Origin: DATFDN01 sp963767645
GTDB lineage: Bacteria; Pseudomonadota; Alphaproteobacteria; Acetobacterales; Acetobacteraceae
Length of the DNA stretch: 64,000 nucleotides
Direction: 5' to 3'
NCBI GenBank assembly: GCA_963767645.1
Contig: CAVYEW010000004.1
Location: 434,001-498,000, forward strand
In this document: positions 42,514-51,115 of the stretch, piece after piece
How positions within the stretch are numbered: the first letter of the stretch is position 1
How the letters are laid out: each line of letters begins with the position of its first letter
The notes under the pieces: generated by a model
Databases searched by the model: none
What the model was told of the DNA's origin: nothing
Seen by the model: the letters and a program-made list of their open reading frames with translations, nothing else
Made by a program: the position numbers and the translations under genes

Positions 42514-42876
42514 CTACAACCCCATCTCCCTGCTCCGGTTGCGGTACTGCAGCGCGACCAGCGCGGCCTTGGATGGGCGCATCAACAGGATTGCGGCCGG
42601 GACCGTGACCAGCGGCCAGACGACAGCGTGAACCCAGAGCGGAGGGCTGAATGCGACCTCGACCCAGAATGCGAGACCGACGACCACGGCACCCAACACC
42701 AGGATCACGCCAACCGCCGCGCCATCGCCGGCATCCGCGCCGGAGAAGTCCAGCCCGCAGACCGCACAGCGATCGCGAACTGTAAGCAAACCGGTATAGA
42801 GCGAGCCCCGCCCGCAGCGTGGGCAGCGGCACCGTAGCGCCGCCGTCCAGACCGAGGGCTCCTCAGGGGGAGGCAA
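42514..42876 (-). CDS. DUF983 family membrane protein
   Basis: A 120-residue protein with a zinc-ribbon-like start (LRCRCPRCGRGSLYTGLL, CAVCGLDFSGADAGDG) and two membrane helices, the standard DUF983 architecture. The gene sits between ctaE and surf1 as usual and is thought to help oxidase assembly. No ATG precedes the domain at the right distance. TTG 42876, overlapping the ctaE stop by 14 bases, gives the expected N-terminus; the exact start is uncertain. The four cysteines of the ribbon are all present. Confidence 0.88.
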   Translation of the reverse strand: MPPPEEPSVWTAALRCRCPRCGRGSLYTGLLTVRDRCAVCGLDFSGADAGDGAAVGVILVLGAVVVGLAFWVEVAFSPPLWVHAVVWPLVTVPAAILLMRPSKAALVALQYRNRSREMGL

Positions 42877-43717
42877 CGACCGGGCTCGCGCCCCACCAGT
42901 AGATGCAGACGAACAGGAACAGCCACACGACATCGACGAAGTGCCAGTACCACGCCGCCGCCTCGAAGCCGAAATGTCGCTGCGGATTGAACTGCCCGGC
43001 CCGCGCGCGGAACCAGCAAACGATCAGGAAGCAGGTGCCGACGATGACGTGGAAGCCGTGAAAGCCGGTGGCCAGGAAGAACACCGACGGATAGATGCCG
43101 CCCCCCACGAACTTGAAGGGGGCATGGTTGTACTCCAGCACCTGACAGGCCGTGAACGACATGCCGAGCAGGATGGTGAAGCCAAGCCCCATGACCAGCG
43201 ACTTCTTATCGCCCTCGATCAATCCGTGATGCGCCCAGGTAATCGTGGTGCCGGACAGCAGCAGGATCATCGTGTTCAGGATCGGGATGTGGAACGGATC
43301 ATAGGTATGGATGTTCGGCGGCGGCCAGACCGGGTTCGCAAGGCCCGAGACGTTGTCGGGGAACAGGGCGTAGTTGAAGAAAGCCCAGAAGAAGGCGACG
43401 AAGAACATCACCTCGCTGGCGATGAAGAACATCATCCCGTAGCGCAGTCCGAGACGGACCACCGGGGAGTGCAGGCCAGGCGTCCGGCTTTCGTGGATGA
43501 CGTCGCGCCACCAGAAGAACATCGTGGTGAAGACGACGAGTGCCCCGATAACCAGCGTCGCGTAGCTGCCGTAATGGGCGGCGAGGATGATCCCGACCAC
43601 CACGAGCGTCCCGCCAAGCGAGCCGACCAGCGGCCACGGGCTGGGATTGACCAGGTGGTAAGGCTGCTTCAGTCCGGAACTGGCCGGAATGGGTGTGCCG
43701 TGCGCGTGATCGCTCAT
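42863..43717 (-). CDS. ctaE: Cytochrome c oxidase subunit III
   Basis: Subunit III of the aa3-type terminal oxidase. The 284-residue protein has seven hydrophobic segments. Typical features are the start HLVNPSPWPL, FFWWRDVIHES, the glutamate of helix III in FIASEVMFFVAFFWAFF, TITWAHHGLIEGD, and the end FEAAAWYWHFVDVVWLFLFVCIYWWG. ATG 43717 begins MSDHAHGTP, a normal N-terminus. In most relatives it closes a coxB-coxA-ctaB-ctaG-ctaE run, but here the upstream genes are missing and a response regulator lies 196 bases away instead. Confidence 0.97.
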   Translation of the reverse strand: MSDHAHGTPIPASSGLKQPYHLVNPSPWPLVGSLGGTLVVVGIILAAHYGSYATLVIGALVVFTTMFFWWRDVIHESRTPGLHSPVVRLGLRYGMMFFIASEVMFFVAFFWAFFNYALFPDNVSGLANPVWPPPNIHTYDPFHIPILNTMILLLSGTTITWAHHGLIEGDKKSLVMGLGFTILLGMSFTACQVLEYNHAPFKFVGGGIYPSVFFLATGFHGFHVIVGTCFLIVCWFRARAGQFNPQRHFGFEAAAWYWHFVDVVWLFLFVCIYWWGASPVVASP

Positions 43718-43913
43718 GCCCTGCCCATGTGAGGAGAGCCGGGGGACCGCCCGGCACGGTGAGGGCGCATCTTCACCGATTCCCTCGCCCATTCAAGGGG
43801 GCGAAGGCCGGATGGTTCGCTGCGGCGAAGCTGCCAACGATGTCACGGGACAGTGGGCGCCCGGGCCAGCGTCCCGGTTCGATGCCGACTCCCCCGGCGT
43901 TTGGCGGCGCCGG

Positions 43914-44633
43914 CTACGCCATGACGACCTTCACGCCCTCCGGGTCGAGGCGGTATCCGCCGCCTTCCGTAACCAGGAGCCGCGCATTAGCCGGATCGGG
44001 CTCGATCTTCTGGCGCAAGCGGTAGATGTGGGTCTCCAGCGTGTGTGTCGTCACCGCTGCGTTGTAGCCCCAGACCTCGTTCAGCAAGACCTGGCGCGCC
44101 ACGGCCCGGTCGCCGGCGCGATAGAGGAATTTCAGGATTGCGGCCTCTTTCTCGGTGAGGCGGATGCGCCGGTTCTTGGCCGGGTCCTGGAGCAGCTTCG
44201 CCGAGGGCCTGAAAGTGTAGGGGCCGATGGTGAAGACCGCGTCCTCGCTGTTCTCGAAGATGCGGAGTTGGGCCCGAACCCGGGCCAGCAGCTCCCCGAG
44301 CCGGAAAGGCTTGGCCATATAGTCGTTGGCGCCCGAATCCAGGCCGCGAATCACGTCCAATTCGTCGTCCGATCCGGTGAGCATGATGACCGGCATCTTG
44401 TGGCCTTGCCGGCGCAACTTCATGCAGAAGTCACGCCCGTCGCCGTCCGGCAGCCGGACATCGAGGATGAGCGCGTCAAAGCGCGAGTCGCGACCGCTGA
44501 GCTTCTCTTCGGCTTCCGCAAGCGAGGCTGCTTCCACGGGCAGGAATTCCCGCTCCACCCCGAACTGCTCGGCAAGCGTGAGGCGCAGATCGTCGTCGTC
44601 ATCGACGATCAGGATGGGTCGTTCACTCGACAT
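43914..44633 (-). CDS. OmpR-family response regulator
   Basis: A 239-residue two-domain regulator. In the receiver, the acidic pocket is VDDDDD (residues 10-15), the phosphorylation site is Asp58 (LILDVRLPDG), and the conserved threonine (MLTGSDD) and Lys108 (YMAKPFRL) are present. The C-terminal winged helix is Trans_reg_C (LTEKEAAILKFLYRAG, VWGYNAAVTTHTLETHIYRLRQKIE). ATG 44633 has GGAGAGA upstream. No sensor kinase gene is nearby, so its partner is elsewhere. Alphaproteobacterial relatives include PetR-like regulators. It is divergent from ribA across 319 bases. Confidence 0.93.
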   Translation of the reverse strand: MSSERPILIVDDDDDLRLTLAEQFGVEREFLPVEAASLAEAEEKLSGRDSRFDALILDVRLPDGDGRDFCMKLRRQGHKMPVIMLTGSDDELDVIRGLDSGANDYMAKPFRLGELLARVRAQLRIFENSEDAVFTIGPYTFRPSAKLLQDPAKNRRIRLTEKEAAILKFLYRAGDRAVARQVLLNEVWGYNAAVTTHTLETHIYRLRQKIEPDPANARLLVTEGGGYRLDPEGVKVVMA

Positions 44634-44952
44634 TCTCTCCGTTCCTTGCCAGGCCAAGTGGCATATACCCCTGTCAGGTCCAACCCACCGCGGACAGCGA
44701 ACCGGATTGAACGATAACGATTAGCTTACGATACGTTTACGCCGCGCTGCATCTCCGAACATTTGCCATTCGGGCCGGTCGCGGTCACATAACCGAGATG
44801 GGTTCTCCGGAATATAGGCGTGAGAGACCCGCATACCAAGCAGTTTGTGCCGGTTCCGTTACTTCTTTTGCGCTTGGGTGGTCAGCGCGCGAGCGGGGTG
44901 CCAATCTTGACCAAAGTAGGCCACGCTCAATGTCCTCCAGCGTGAAGGCGCA
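44634..44952. promoter_or_regulatory. 319-base divergent intergenic region
   Basis: This stretch lies between the leftward response regulator and rightward ribA. It contains an AT-richer patch at about 44705-44738 with two related units (ATAACGATTAGC and TTACGATACG) that could bind a regulator. A TTGACC at 44907-44912 has only a weak -10 partner. No RFN (FMN riboswitch) structure was recognisable before ribA. No gene was seen. Confidence 0.3.
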
Positions 44953-46119
44953 ATGACACATCCCCCGGCCGGCCGGCCGAACGGCCTCAGGGCGGTTTCG
45001 CTCAGAGACCGCGCCGGCGATCACCTGTCGATGGCGCGGCTGCGCATGGTGCACCGCGCAGCCGCCGAACTCCGGCGCGGGATCCCGGTCCTGCTGAGCG
45101 GCCCGGCGCCTCTGGTGCTGCTGGCCGCCGAGACCGCCGGCGAACGGGGCTTACGGGAGTTCGCGGCGCTGGCGGCCGAGCGGCCGGCAATGCTGCTTGC
45201 GCGGAGCCGCGCCGAGGCCATCCTGGATCACCCGATCCGCACGGCCGATCCGGTCGTGGCGCTCCGGCTCACGCCTGGACTGCCGGAGCCGGCGGTCCTG
45301 CAGGCGCTCGCCGATCCGACGCTTGACCAGACGCGGGCAGAAACGCCGCGCGAGACTGCGGCACCCGAGGCCGCCGGGGCCGCCTTGGCTCTGGTCAAGC
45401 TGTCGCGCCTGCTGCCGGCCGCCCTGGCCGCCGGGGCCTTGCCCGGCGCGAGCAGTGCCGCGGATCGCCTCGGTGTGCTGAGCGTTCCGGCCGCTGACGC
45501 CGCCAGCTATCCGGCCGCGGGAATCGCTGGGCTGACCCGTATAACCGAGGCGCGCGTTCCGCTGGAGGCGGCGGAAGACTGCGCCATCGTCGCCTTCCGC
45601 ACCGATGACGGGGGGATTGAACACCTGGCGATCGTTGTGGGCGACCCGGCCTCCGTCGAGGCGCCCCTGGTGCGGCTGCATTCAGAATGCTTCACCGGCG
45701 ACTTGTTGGGCAGCCTGCGCTGCGACTGCGGCCTGCAGTTGCGCGGCGCCATTCGGCGCATGGCACAGGAGCACGCCGGCGTGCTGCTCTATCTGGCGCA
45801 GGAAGGGCGCGGGATCGGCCTCGTGAACAAGCTGCGCGCCTACGCCTTGCAGGATCGCGGGCTGGACACATTGGACGCCAATCGCGCGCTGGGCTGGGGC
45901 GCGGACGAGCGCGATTTCCTCGTCGCCGCGACGATGCTGGAGTCGCTCGGATTGCGGCGCGTGCGCCTGCTGACCAACAACCCCGGGAAGCTCGCCGCCT
46001 TGGCGGCGTGCGGGATCGACGTTGCCGGGCGCGTGCCGCATGCCTTCGCACCCAACGGCGTCAACGATCACTATCTGGCGACGAAGGCGCATCGCTTCGG
46101 CCACCTCCTGAGTGGCTGA
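44953..46119 (+). CDS. ribA: GTP cyclohydrolase II with an N-terminal degenerate DHBP-synthase-like domain
   Basis: RibA opens GTP to begin riboflavin synthesis. The catalytic C-terminal half is intact: HSECFTGDLLGSLRCDCGLQ from residue 243 holds the three zinc cysteines, followed by YLAQEGRGIGLVNKLRAYALQD and LLTNNPGKLAAL. The first 190 residues (HRAAAELRRGIPVLL, then Ala/Leu-rich sequence) look like a RibB-like domain that lost its acidic DREDE loop, so DHBP synthase activity is unlikely. This longer form is common in Rhodospirillales. ATG 44953 is preceded by GAAGG. The downstream L,D-transpeptidase begins one base after the stop. Confidence 0.9.
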   Translation: MTHPPAGRPNGLRAVSLRDRAGDHLSMARLRMVHRAAAELRRGIPVLLSGPAPLVLLAAETAGERGLREFAALAAERPAMLLARSRAEAILDHPIRTADPVVALRLTPGLPEPAVLQALADPTLDQTRAETPRETAAPEAAGAALALVKLSRLLPAALAAGALPGASSAADRLGVLSVPAADAASYPAAGIAGLTRITEARVPLEAAEDCAIVAFRTDDGGIEHLAIVVGDPASVEAPLVRLHSECFTGDLLGSLRCDCGLQLRGAIRRMAQEHAGVLLYLAQEGRGIGLVNKLRAYALQDRGLDTLDANRALGWGADERDFLVAATMLESLGLRRVRLLTNNPGKLAALAACGIDVAGRVPHAFAPNGVNDHYLATKAHRFGHLLSG

Positions 46120-46120
46120 C

Positions 46121-46615
46121 ATGCGTGCCGTGGTGAACCCGGAAGGGCTGCTCGTCGCCGGCGGACTGGTCTTGCGCGCTGTCCTCGGCCGAGGCGGCGT
46201 GCGGAGCGACAAGCAGGAGGGTGACGGTGCCACCCCGGCAGGGCTGCTGCCGCTGCGTCGTGTGCTCTATCGAGCCGACCGGCTGCGCCCGCCAGGCTGC
46301 GCGATGCGCATCGAGCCCCTCTCGCTGAACGACGGCTGGTGCGACGATCCGGACCATGCCGACTACAACCGGCCCGTGACCCTTCCGCACTCCGGACGTC
46401 ACGAGGCGCTCTGGCGCGGCGATTCGGTGTATGATGTCATCGGCGTGCTCGGCTGGAACGATGCCCCCGTGCATAGAAACCGGGGCTCAGCGATCTTCCT
46501 GCATGTCAGCCGCCCCGACCGCACGCCGACCGAAGGCTGTATCGCCCTGACGCTCCCCGATTTGCTGCGGGTCCTGGCGGCCGGCCTGACGGAAATCGAG
46601 GTCCGTCCCGGCTAG
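46121..46615 (+). CDS. L,D-transpeptidase (YkuD) family protein
   Basis: A 164-residue protein with the YkuD fold: ATPAGLLPLRRVLYRADR, then the catalytic segment GSAIFLHVSRPDRTPTEGCIALTLPDL with His and the H...(T/S)xGC cysteine. Family members build or edit 3-3 peptidoglycan cross-links. There is no signal peptide, like the short DUF-type members common in alphaproteobacteria, so a cytosolic or unusual role is possible. ATG 46121 comes one base after the ribA stop; GTG 46112 is also in frame. Confidence 0.85.
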   Translation: MRAVVNPEGLLVAGGLVLRAVLGRGGVRSDKQEGDGATPAGLLPLRRVLYRADRLRPPGCAMRIEPLSLNDGWCDDPDHADYNRPVTLPHSGRHEALWRGDSVYDVIGVLGWNDAPVHRNRGSAIFLHVSRPDRTPTEGCIALTLPDLLRVLAAGLTEIEVRPG

Positions 46616-46626
46616 CTAGCCCGCAA

Positions 46627-48030
46627 TCAGCCGCGCCGCGCCTCGCGCCTGTGGCCTACCCGCACGAAGCTGATGATCGTGGCGCCGGCGGCGGCGACCA
46701 AACCAGCCAGCAGCGACAGCCGGACCCCGGCGGCGATGCCGGCCCCGGTGGCGGAGCCGATGCCGAACGTCAGCGCCACGACCGCGCTGCCCATCGTCTG
46801 TCCAAGCAGCCGCGCCGTCGAGAGCATGCCGGAGGCGGCGCCGCTGCGTTCAGGGGGTGCGGCGCCGACCAGCAGACGGTTGTTGGGCGACTGGAAGAAG
46901 CCGAACCCGAAGCCGCTTACAGCCATGCGCCACGCCACATTCGCCCAACCCGGCTGCGCCGGCATGGTCAGAAGCAGCGCCATCCCCGCCGTCATCACCG
47001 CCAAGCCCATCGCGCCAAGCAGCGTGGGAGAGGTGCGGTCCGACAGGCGCCCGGCAATCGGGGCGATGATGACGACGATCGCCGGCCACGGCGTCATCAG
47101 CAGCCCGGTCGCGATCTGCGACAGATGTCCCGCGTCCTCGAACAGGAAGGGCAGCGAGACGAACGCGGTGGCCTGTGCGGTATAGGAGCAGATCGAGGTG
47201 CCCACGGACAGGGCGAAGATCGGGCGGCGGAACAGGTCCACCGGCAGGATCGGCGCGGTGCGCGCCCGCTCACGCGTAACGAAGACCAGGCCGAGCAGCC
47301 CGGCTGCCGCAAGCTCCCCCGCCGCCCAGGATATGCGCTCGCCCCGGCCCAGCTCGTCGACGGCGAAGATCAGCAGGCCCAGGGTGGCGGCATTCAGCGC
47401 TGCCCCGAGCAGGTCGAACCGATGCCCGCTGCGCGGCGTCATCGGCAGCACGCGCGCGGCAAGCCAGAGGGCGATCCCACCCGGGAGTATGTTCACCGCG
47501 AACAGCCAGTGCCAGCTCGCCACGGACAGGATCGCCGCGGCGACGGTCGGCCCGGTGGCCGAGGAGGTCGCAACCACGAAGGCGATGAACCCGATGCCGC
47601 GTCCCAGCATCGCGCGGGGAAAGACGAACCGCACCAGCGCGGTGTTCACGCTCATGATGCCGGCGCCGCCCAGCCCTTGGAGAACCCGCGACAGGACGAG
47701 CATGGGCAGCGTCTGCGAGGCCGCACAGGCGGCCGAGGCCAGGGTGAACACGGCAAGCCCGACCCAATAGACCCGCTTGTAGCCGACGATGTCGCCGAGC
47801 GAGGCGAGCGGCAGCAGCGAGACCGTGACCGCCAACTGGTAAGAGTTGACCACCCAGATCGAGCTTGCCGGAGTCGCGGCAAGCTCGTGCGCGATGGTCG
47901 GCAAAGCGATGTTGGCGATCGCCGAATCGAGCACCGACATCGCGACCGCGATACCGAGCGTGATCATCGCCCGGAGCCGCTCGGGCGGGGGCAGCCCGTC
48001 GGTGGGCAGGGCGGCGTTCCGTGGCGACAT
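46627..48030 (-). CDS. DHA2-family multidrug MFS exporter
   Basis: A 467-residue inner-membrane exporter with about 14 hydrophobic segments. The start ITLGIAVAMSVLDSAIANIALPTIAHEL and the motif WVVNSYQLAVTVSLLPLASLGD identify the 14-helix drug:H+ antiporter 2 group (SmvA/EmrB relatives). RVLQGLGGAGIMSVN is its motif B and ATSSATGPTVAAAI its motif C. Probable substrates are cationic biocides or dyes, but specificity cannot be read. It is convergent with the L,D-transpeptidase gene and divergent from typA (173 bases). Confidence 0.9.
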   Translation of the reverse strand: MSPRNAALPTDGLPPPERLRAMITLGIAVAMSVLDSAIANIALPTIAHELAATPASSIWVVNSYQLAVTVSLLPLASLGDIVGYKRVYWVGLAVFTLASAACAASQTLPMLVLSRVLQGLGGAGIMSVNTALVRFVFPRAMLGRGIGFIAFVVATSSATGPTVAAAILSVASWHWLFAVNILPGGIALWLAARVLPMTPRSGHRFDLLGAALNAATLGLLIFAVDELGRGERISWAAGELAAAGLLGLVFVTRERARTAPILPVDLFRRPIFALSVGTSICSYTAQATAFVSLPFLFEDAGHLSQIATGLLMTPWPAIVVIIAPIAGRLSDRTSPTLLGAMGLAVMTAGMALLLTMPAQPGWANVAWRMAVSGFGFGFFQSPNNRLLVGAAPPERSGAASGMLSTARLLGQTMGSAVVALTFGIGSATGAGIAAGVRLSLLAGLVAAAGATIISFVRVGHRREARRG

Positions 48031-48203
48031 GCCGAGAGTAGCTAGACTGCCCCGGCCCCCTCGCCAACCCGCGCCGATCTCCGCTCAGCGAGACCCAACA
48101 GCGTCCTTGGCGCTCGCATCTGACCGCGCCGCGCCTTATCTGTGCGCCGCACCACGCCGCGTCCGGCCCTTCCGACGCGCCTGAGAAACGCTCGAGAGGC
48201 CGA

Positions 48204-50033
48204 ATGGATATCCGTAACCTTGCCATCATTGCCCACGTCGATCATGGCAAGACCACCCTGGTCGATCAGCTCCTGCGCCAATCCGGCGCCTACCGAGAAC
48301 ATCAGCACGTGGTGGACCGCGCGCTGGACCGCAACGAGCTGGAGCGGGAGCGGGGCATCACCATCCTCGCCAAGTGCGCCTCGGTTGTCTGGAAGGGCAC
48401 CCGCATCAACATCGTGGATACGCCCGGCCACGCCGATTTTGGCGGTGAGGTCGAGCGCATCCTCAACATGGTCGACGGCGCGCTGGTGCTCGTGGACGCG
48501 GCCGAGGGCGTGCTACCGCAGACCAAGTTCGTGGTCGGCAAGGCGCTGGCGCGCGGCCTGAAACCGATCGTGGTCGTCAACAAGGTCGATCGCTCCGACG
48601 CCCGCCCGGACGAGGTGCATACGGAGGTGTTTGATCTCTTCGCCGCCTTGGGCGCCACGGACGCGCAGCTCGACTTCCCGATGCTGTTCGCCTCTGGCCG
48701 GAACGGCTGGGCCGACCCGACGCTCGACGGTCCCCGCCAGGATCTTTCGGCCTTGTTCGAGTTGGTGCTGCGCCATGTCCCCGCACCCGCGCTGGACGCC
48801 GACGCGCCATTCGCGATGGTGGCCAGCATCCTCGAATACGACAATTTCCTCGGCCGCGTGCTGACCGGGCGGGTCGAGCAGGGGCGCGCGCGGCTGAACA
48901 TGCCGGTCAAGGTGCTGCACTCGGACGGCGGCGTGATTGAAACCGGGCGGATGACCAAGCTGCTGTCGTTCCGGGGCCTCGACCGCGTGCCGGTCGAGGA
49001 GGCGGAGGCCGGCGACATCATCGCGATCGCCGGGCTGGCCGATGCAACCATCCCCGACACGATCTGCGCGCCCGAAATCGCCGCCCCGCTGCACGCGATC
49101 CCGGTCGATCCGCCGACGCTCGCGATGACCTTCCGCATCAACGACGGGCCGTTGGCCGGGCGCGAGGGCAAGAAGGTCACGTCGCGCCAGATCCGCGAGC
49201 GCCTGTTCCGCGAAGCCGAGGGCAACGTCGCCATCCGCGTGAGCGACAGCAATGAGACCGAGGCGTTCGAGGTGGCCGGGCGCGGGGAGCTGCAATTGGG
49301 CGTGCTGATCGAGCAGATGCGCCGCGAGGGCTTCGAGCTGACAATAGGCCGCCCGCGCGTGCTGACCCGGCGCAATGCGGACACGGGCGAGCGCGAGGAG
49401 CCGATGGAGGAGGCGCTGGTCGACGTGGATGAGCCCTATTCCGGCGTGGTGGTCGAGAAGATGTCCCGCCGCAAGGGCGAGCTGCGCGACATGCGTCCGT
49501 CGGGCGGCGGCAAGGTCCGGCTGACCTTCCTGATCCCGAGCCGCGGCCTGATCGGCTATCACGGCGAGTTCCTGACTGACACGCGAGGCACCGGGATCAT
49601 GAACCGGCTATTCGCCGGATACGGCCCCTGGAAAGGTCCGATCGAGGGCCGCCGCACCGGCTCGCTGATCTCCAACTCCGACGGCGAGGCGGTGCATTAC
49701 GCGCTGTTCTATTTACAGGAGCGCGGAACACTGTTCGTAAGCCCCGGCGAGAAGGTCTATGTCGGCATGATCCTGGGCGAGCACAGCCGGGGCTCGGACC
49801 TCGACGTGAATCCGATCAGGGAGAAGAAGCTCACGAACATCCGCGCCGCCGGCAAGGACGACGCCATGCTGCTCATCCCGCCGCGCAAGATGAGCCTCGA
49901 GCAGGCGATCGCCTATGTCGAGGACGACGAGCTGGTGGAGGTGACGCCCTCGGCGGTGCGCCTGCGCAAGCGCCATCTCGACCCGCACGAGCGCAAGCGC
50001 CACGAGCGGCGTGGGGAGAGCGAGGCGGCCTAA
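48204..50033 (+). CDS. typA: Ribosome-associated GTPase TypA/BipA
   Basis: TypA is a translational GTPase of the EF-G family that helps ribosome assembly and stress adaptation. The protein has 609 residues, the normal length. G1 is AHVDHGKTTL (residues 10-19), G2 RERGITI, G3 DTPGHADFGGE, G4 NKVDRSDA; the EF-G-like domains III and V and the BipA-specific C-terminal part (KGPIEGRRTGSLISN, RKMSLEQAI) follow. ATG 48204 begins MDIRNLAIIAHVDHGK. It is probably monocistronic, followed by a GC-rich hairpin. Confidence 0.97.
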   Translation: MDIRNLAIIAHVDHGKTTLVDQLLRQSGAYREHQHVVDRALDRNELERERGITILAKCASVVWKGTRINIVDTPGHADFGGEVERILNMVDGALVLVDAAEGVLPQTKFVVGKALARGLKPIVVVNKVDRSDARPDEVHTEVFDLFAALGATDAQLDFPMLFASGRNGWADPTLDGPRQDLSALFELVLRHVPAPALDADAPFAMVASILEYDNFLGRVLTGRVEQGRARLNMPVKVLHSDGGVIETGRMTKLLSFRGLDRVPVEEAEAGDIIAIAGLADATIPDTICAPEIAAPLHAIPVDPPTLAMTFRINDGPLAGREGKKVTSRQIRERLFREAEGNVAIRVSDSNETEAFEVAGRGELQLGVLIEQMRREGFELTIGRPRVLTRRNADTGEREEPMEEALVDVDEPYSGVVVEKMSRRKGELRDMRPSGGGKVRLTFLIPSRGLIGYHGEFLTDTRGTGIMNRLFAGYGPWKGPIEGRRTGSLISNSDGEAVHYALFYLQERGTLFVSPGEKVYVGMILGEHSRGSDLDVNPIREKKLTNIRAAGKDDAMLLIPPRKMSLEQAIAYVEDDELVEVTPSAVRLRKRHLDPHERKRHERRGESEAA

Positions 50034-50066
50034 GCCGCAATTAAGCATTCCGCCCCTAAAAGAAGA

Positions 50067-50092
50067 AGCCCCCGGCAATCGGGCCGGGGGCT
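50067..50092. terminator. GC-rich hairpin after typA
   Basis: A 10-bp perfect stem, AGCCCCCGGC (50067-50076) with GCCGGGGGCT (50083-50092), and a 6-base loop. On the minus strand it is followed by TTCTTCTTTT, so it looks like a terminator for leftward transcription. On the plus strand there is no T-run, so for typA it would act only weakly. Confidence 0.6.
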
Positions 50093-50108
50093 GACCGGAG
50101 GAACCCAC

Positions 50109-50183
50109 ATGCGACTACGCATGCGTTGGGCGATCCGGTTAGGTCGATGGCGGATACGTTTGCAACTCGTACTCCGCCATTAA
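50109..50183 (+). CDS. Possible 24-residue Arg-rich peptide
   Basis: ATG 50109 has GGAGGA exactly six bases upstream, one of the best ribosome-binding sites in the window. The frame encodes 24 residues, 8 of them Arg, alternating with hydrophobic residues (MRLRMRWAIRLGRWRIRLQL..). A second hairpin follows at 50195-50220. No rightward gene follows, so a classical leader-peptide role is not evident. It could be a real small cationic protein or chance. Confidence 0.3.
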   Translation: MRLRMRWAIRLGRWRIRLQLVLRH

Positions 50184-50263
50184 CCTACCCGGAGACGGGG
50201 GCCGCCACAACGGCCTCCGTCTGCCGGGGAGATTACCACATCTCTGATCGTACCGGAACAGGC

Positions 50264-51088
50264 TCAATCGGGTTCGATCGGCATCGTCGCGATGCTGGTC
50301 CAGGCGATCGGGGCACCGCATTTCTCGGCGGCCTGCTCCGGCGGGAGGGACGTGTCCCAATGCACCGCGAGGAAGCGGCGTGCCGTTACCTGCGCCGCCG
50401 CGTCAGAGATCAGCCAGAGCAGCGGCGGCACCATCACCTCGGGGCGGATCAGCCGCGAACGGTCGGCCAGTTCCGCTTCGGGTATGATGCGCGTGTCGGT
50501 CATCCCGCCGGGCACCAGCACGTTGACGGTGACGCCGCTGCCGGCGAGATCGGCGGCCATCACCGCCGCGCCCGCCTCGGCCGAAGCCTTGCTGGCGCCG
50601 TACAGCATGTAGCCGCCGCGGATCATGGTACCGAGGCTCGTGGTCACGGTGACGATCCGCCCCTTGCCGGCGCGCAGCATCCGTGGCGCGACCGCGCGCG
50701 CCATCATCAGCGGCGCGGTGGCGTTCACCGCAAGGAAACGCTGCCACTGCTCGGGCGTGATCTCCCAGAATCGGATCGGATTGCGCCGCTGGTCGGGACG
50801 CACCGCACCTTGGCCCGTGCCGGCGTTGTTCACCAGCACGTCGATGCGCCCGAGCGCCCGCTCCGCCTCATTTACCGCTCCGTCGCAAGCGCCCGGCTCG
50901 GCCAGATCCGCCCGGATCGGCATGAAGCGGCCCGGAAGCTCGCGCGCCGCGCCGGTCAAATCATCCAGCCAGGCGGGTTCGCGATCAACCCCGGCTACAT
51001 CATGGCCCGCGCGCAGCAGGCCAAGCGTGATCGCCCGGCCGATGCCGCTGGCTGCTCCGGTCACAATGGTTGCCCGGCCCGATGCCAT
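50264..51088 (-). CDS. Short-chain dehydrogenase/reductase
   Basis: A 274-residue NAD(P)-dependent oxidoreductase. The nucleotide-binding TGAASGIGRAI is at residues 10-20, NNAGTG is present, and the catalytic YGASK (Tyr-x3-Lys) is preceded by the serine in TVTTSLGTM. VLVPGGMTDT follows. The length is normal. The substrate is unknown. It is transcribed leftward, with the preceding hairpin at 50067-50092 as a likely terminator. It lies 27 bases from the Doc toxin gene, also leftward, but that looks like a separate unit. Confidence 0.92.
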   Translation of the reverse strand: MASGRATIVTGAASGIGRAITLGLLRAGHDVAGVDREPAWLDDLTGAARELPGRFMPIRADLAEPGACDGAVNEAERALGRIDVLVNNAGTGQGAVRPDQRRNPIRFWEITPEQWQRFLAVNATAPLMMARAVAPRMLRAGKGRIVTVTTSLGTMIRGGYMLYGASKASAEAGAAVMAADLAGSGVTVNVLVPGGMTDTRIIPEAELADRSRLIRPEVMVPPLLWLISDAAAQVTARRFLAVHWDTSLPPEQAAEKCGAPIAWTSIATMPIEPD

Positions 51089-51115
51089 GACAAACTCCTC
51101 CCATTTCGTTGGTTC

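Noticed and set aside
46651..48045. 464-codon plus-strand frame
   Set aside because: It is the shadow of the DHA2 exporter. Its Gly/Arg/Asp/Gln composition is typical of antisense frames in high-GC DNA.
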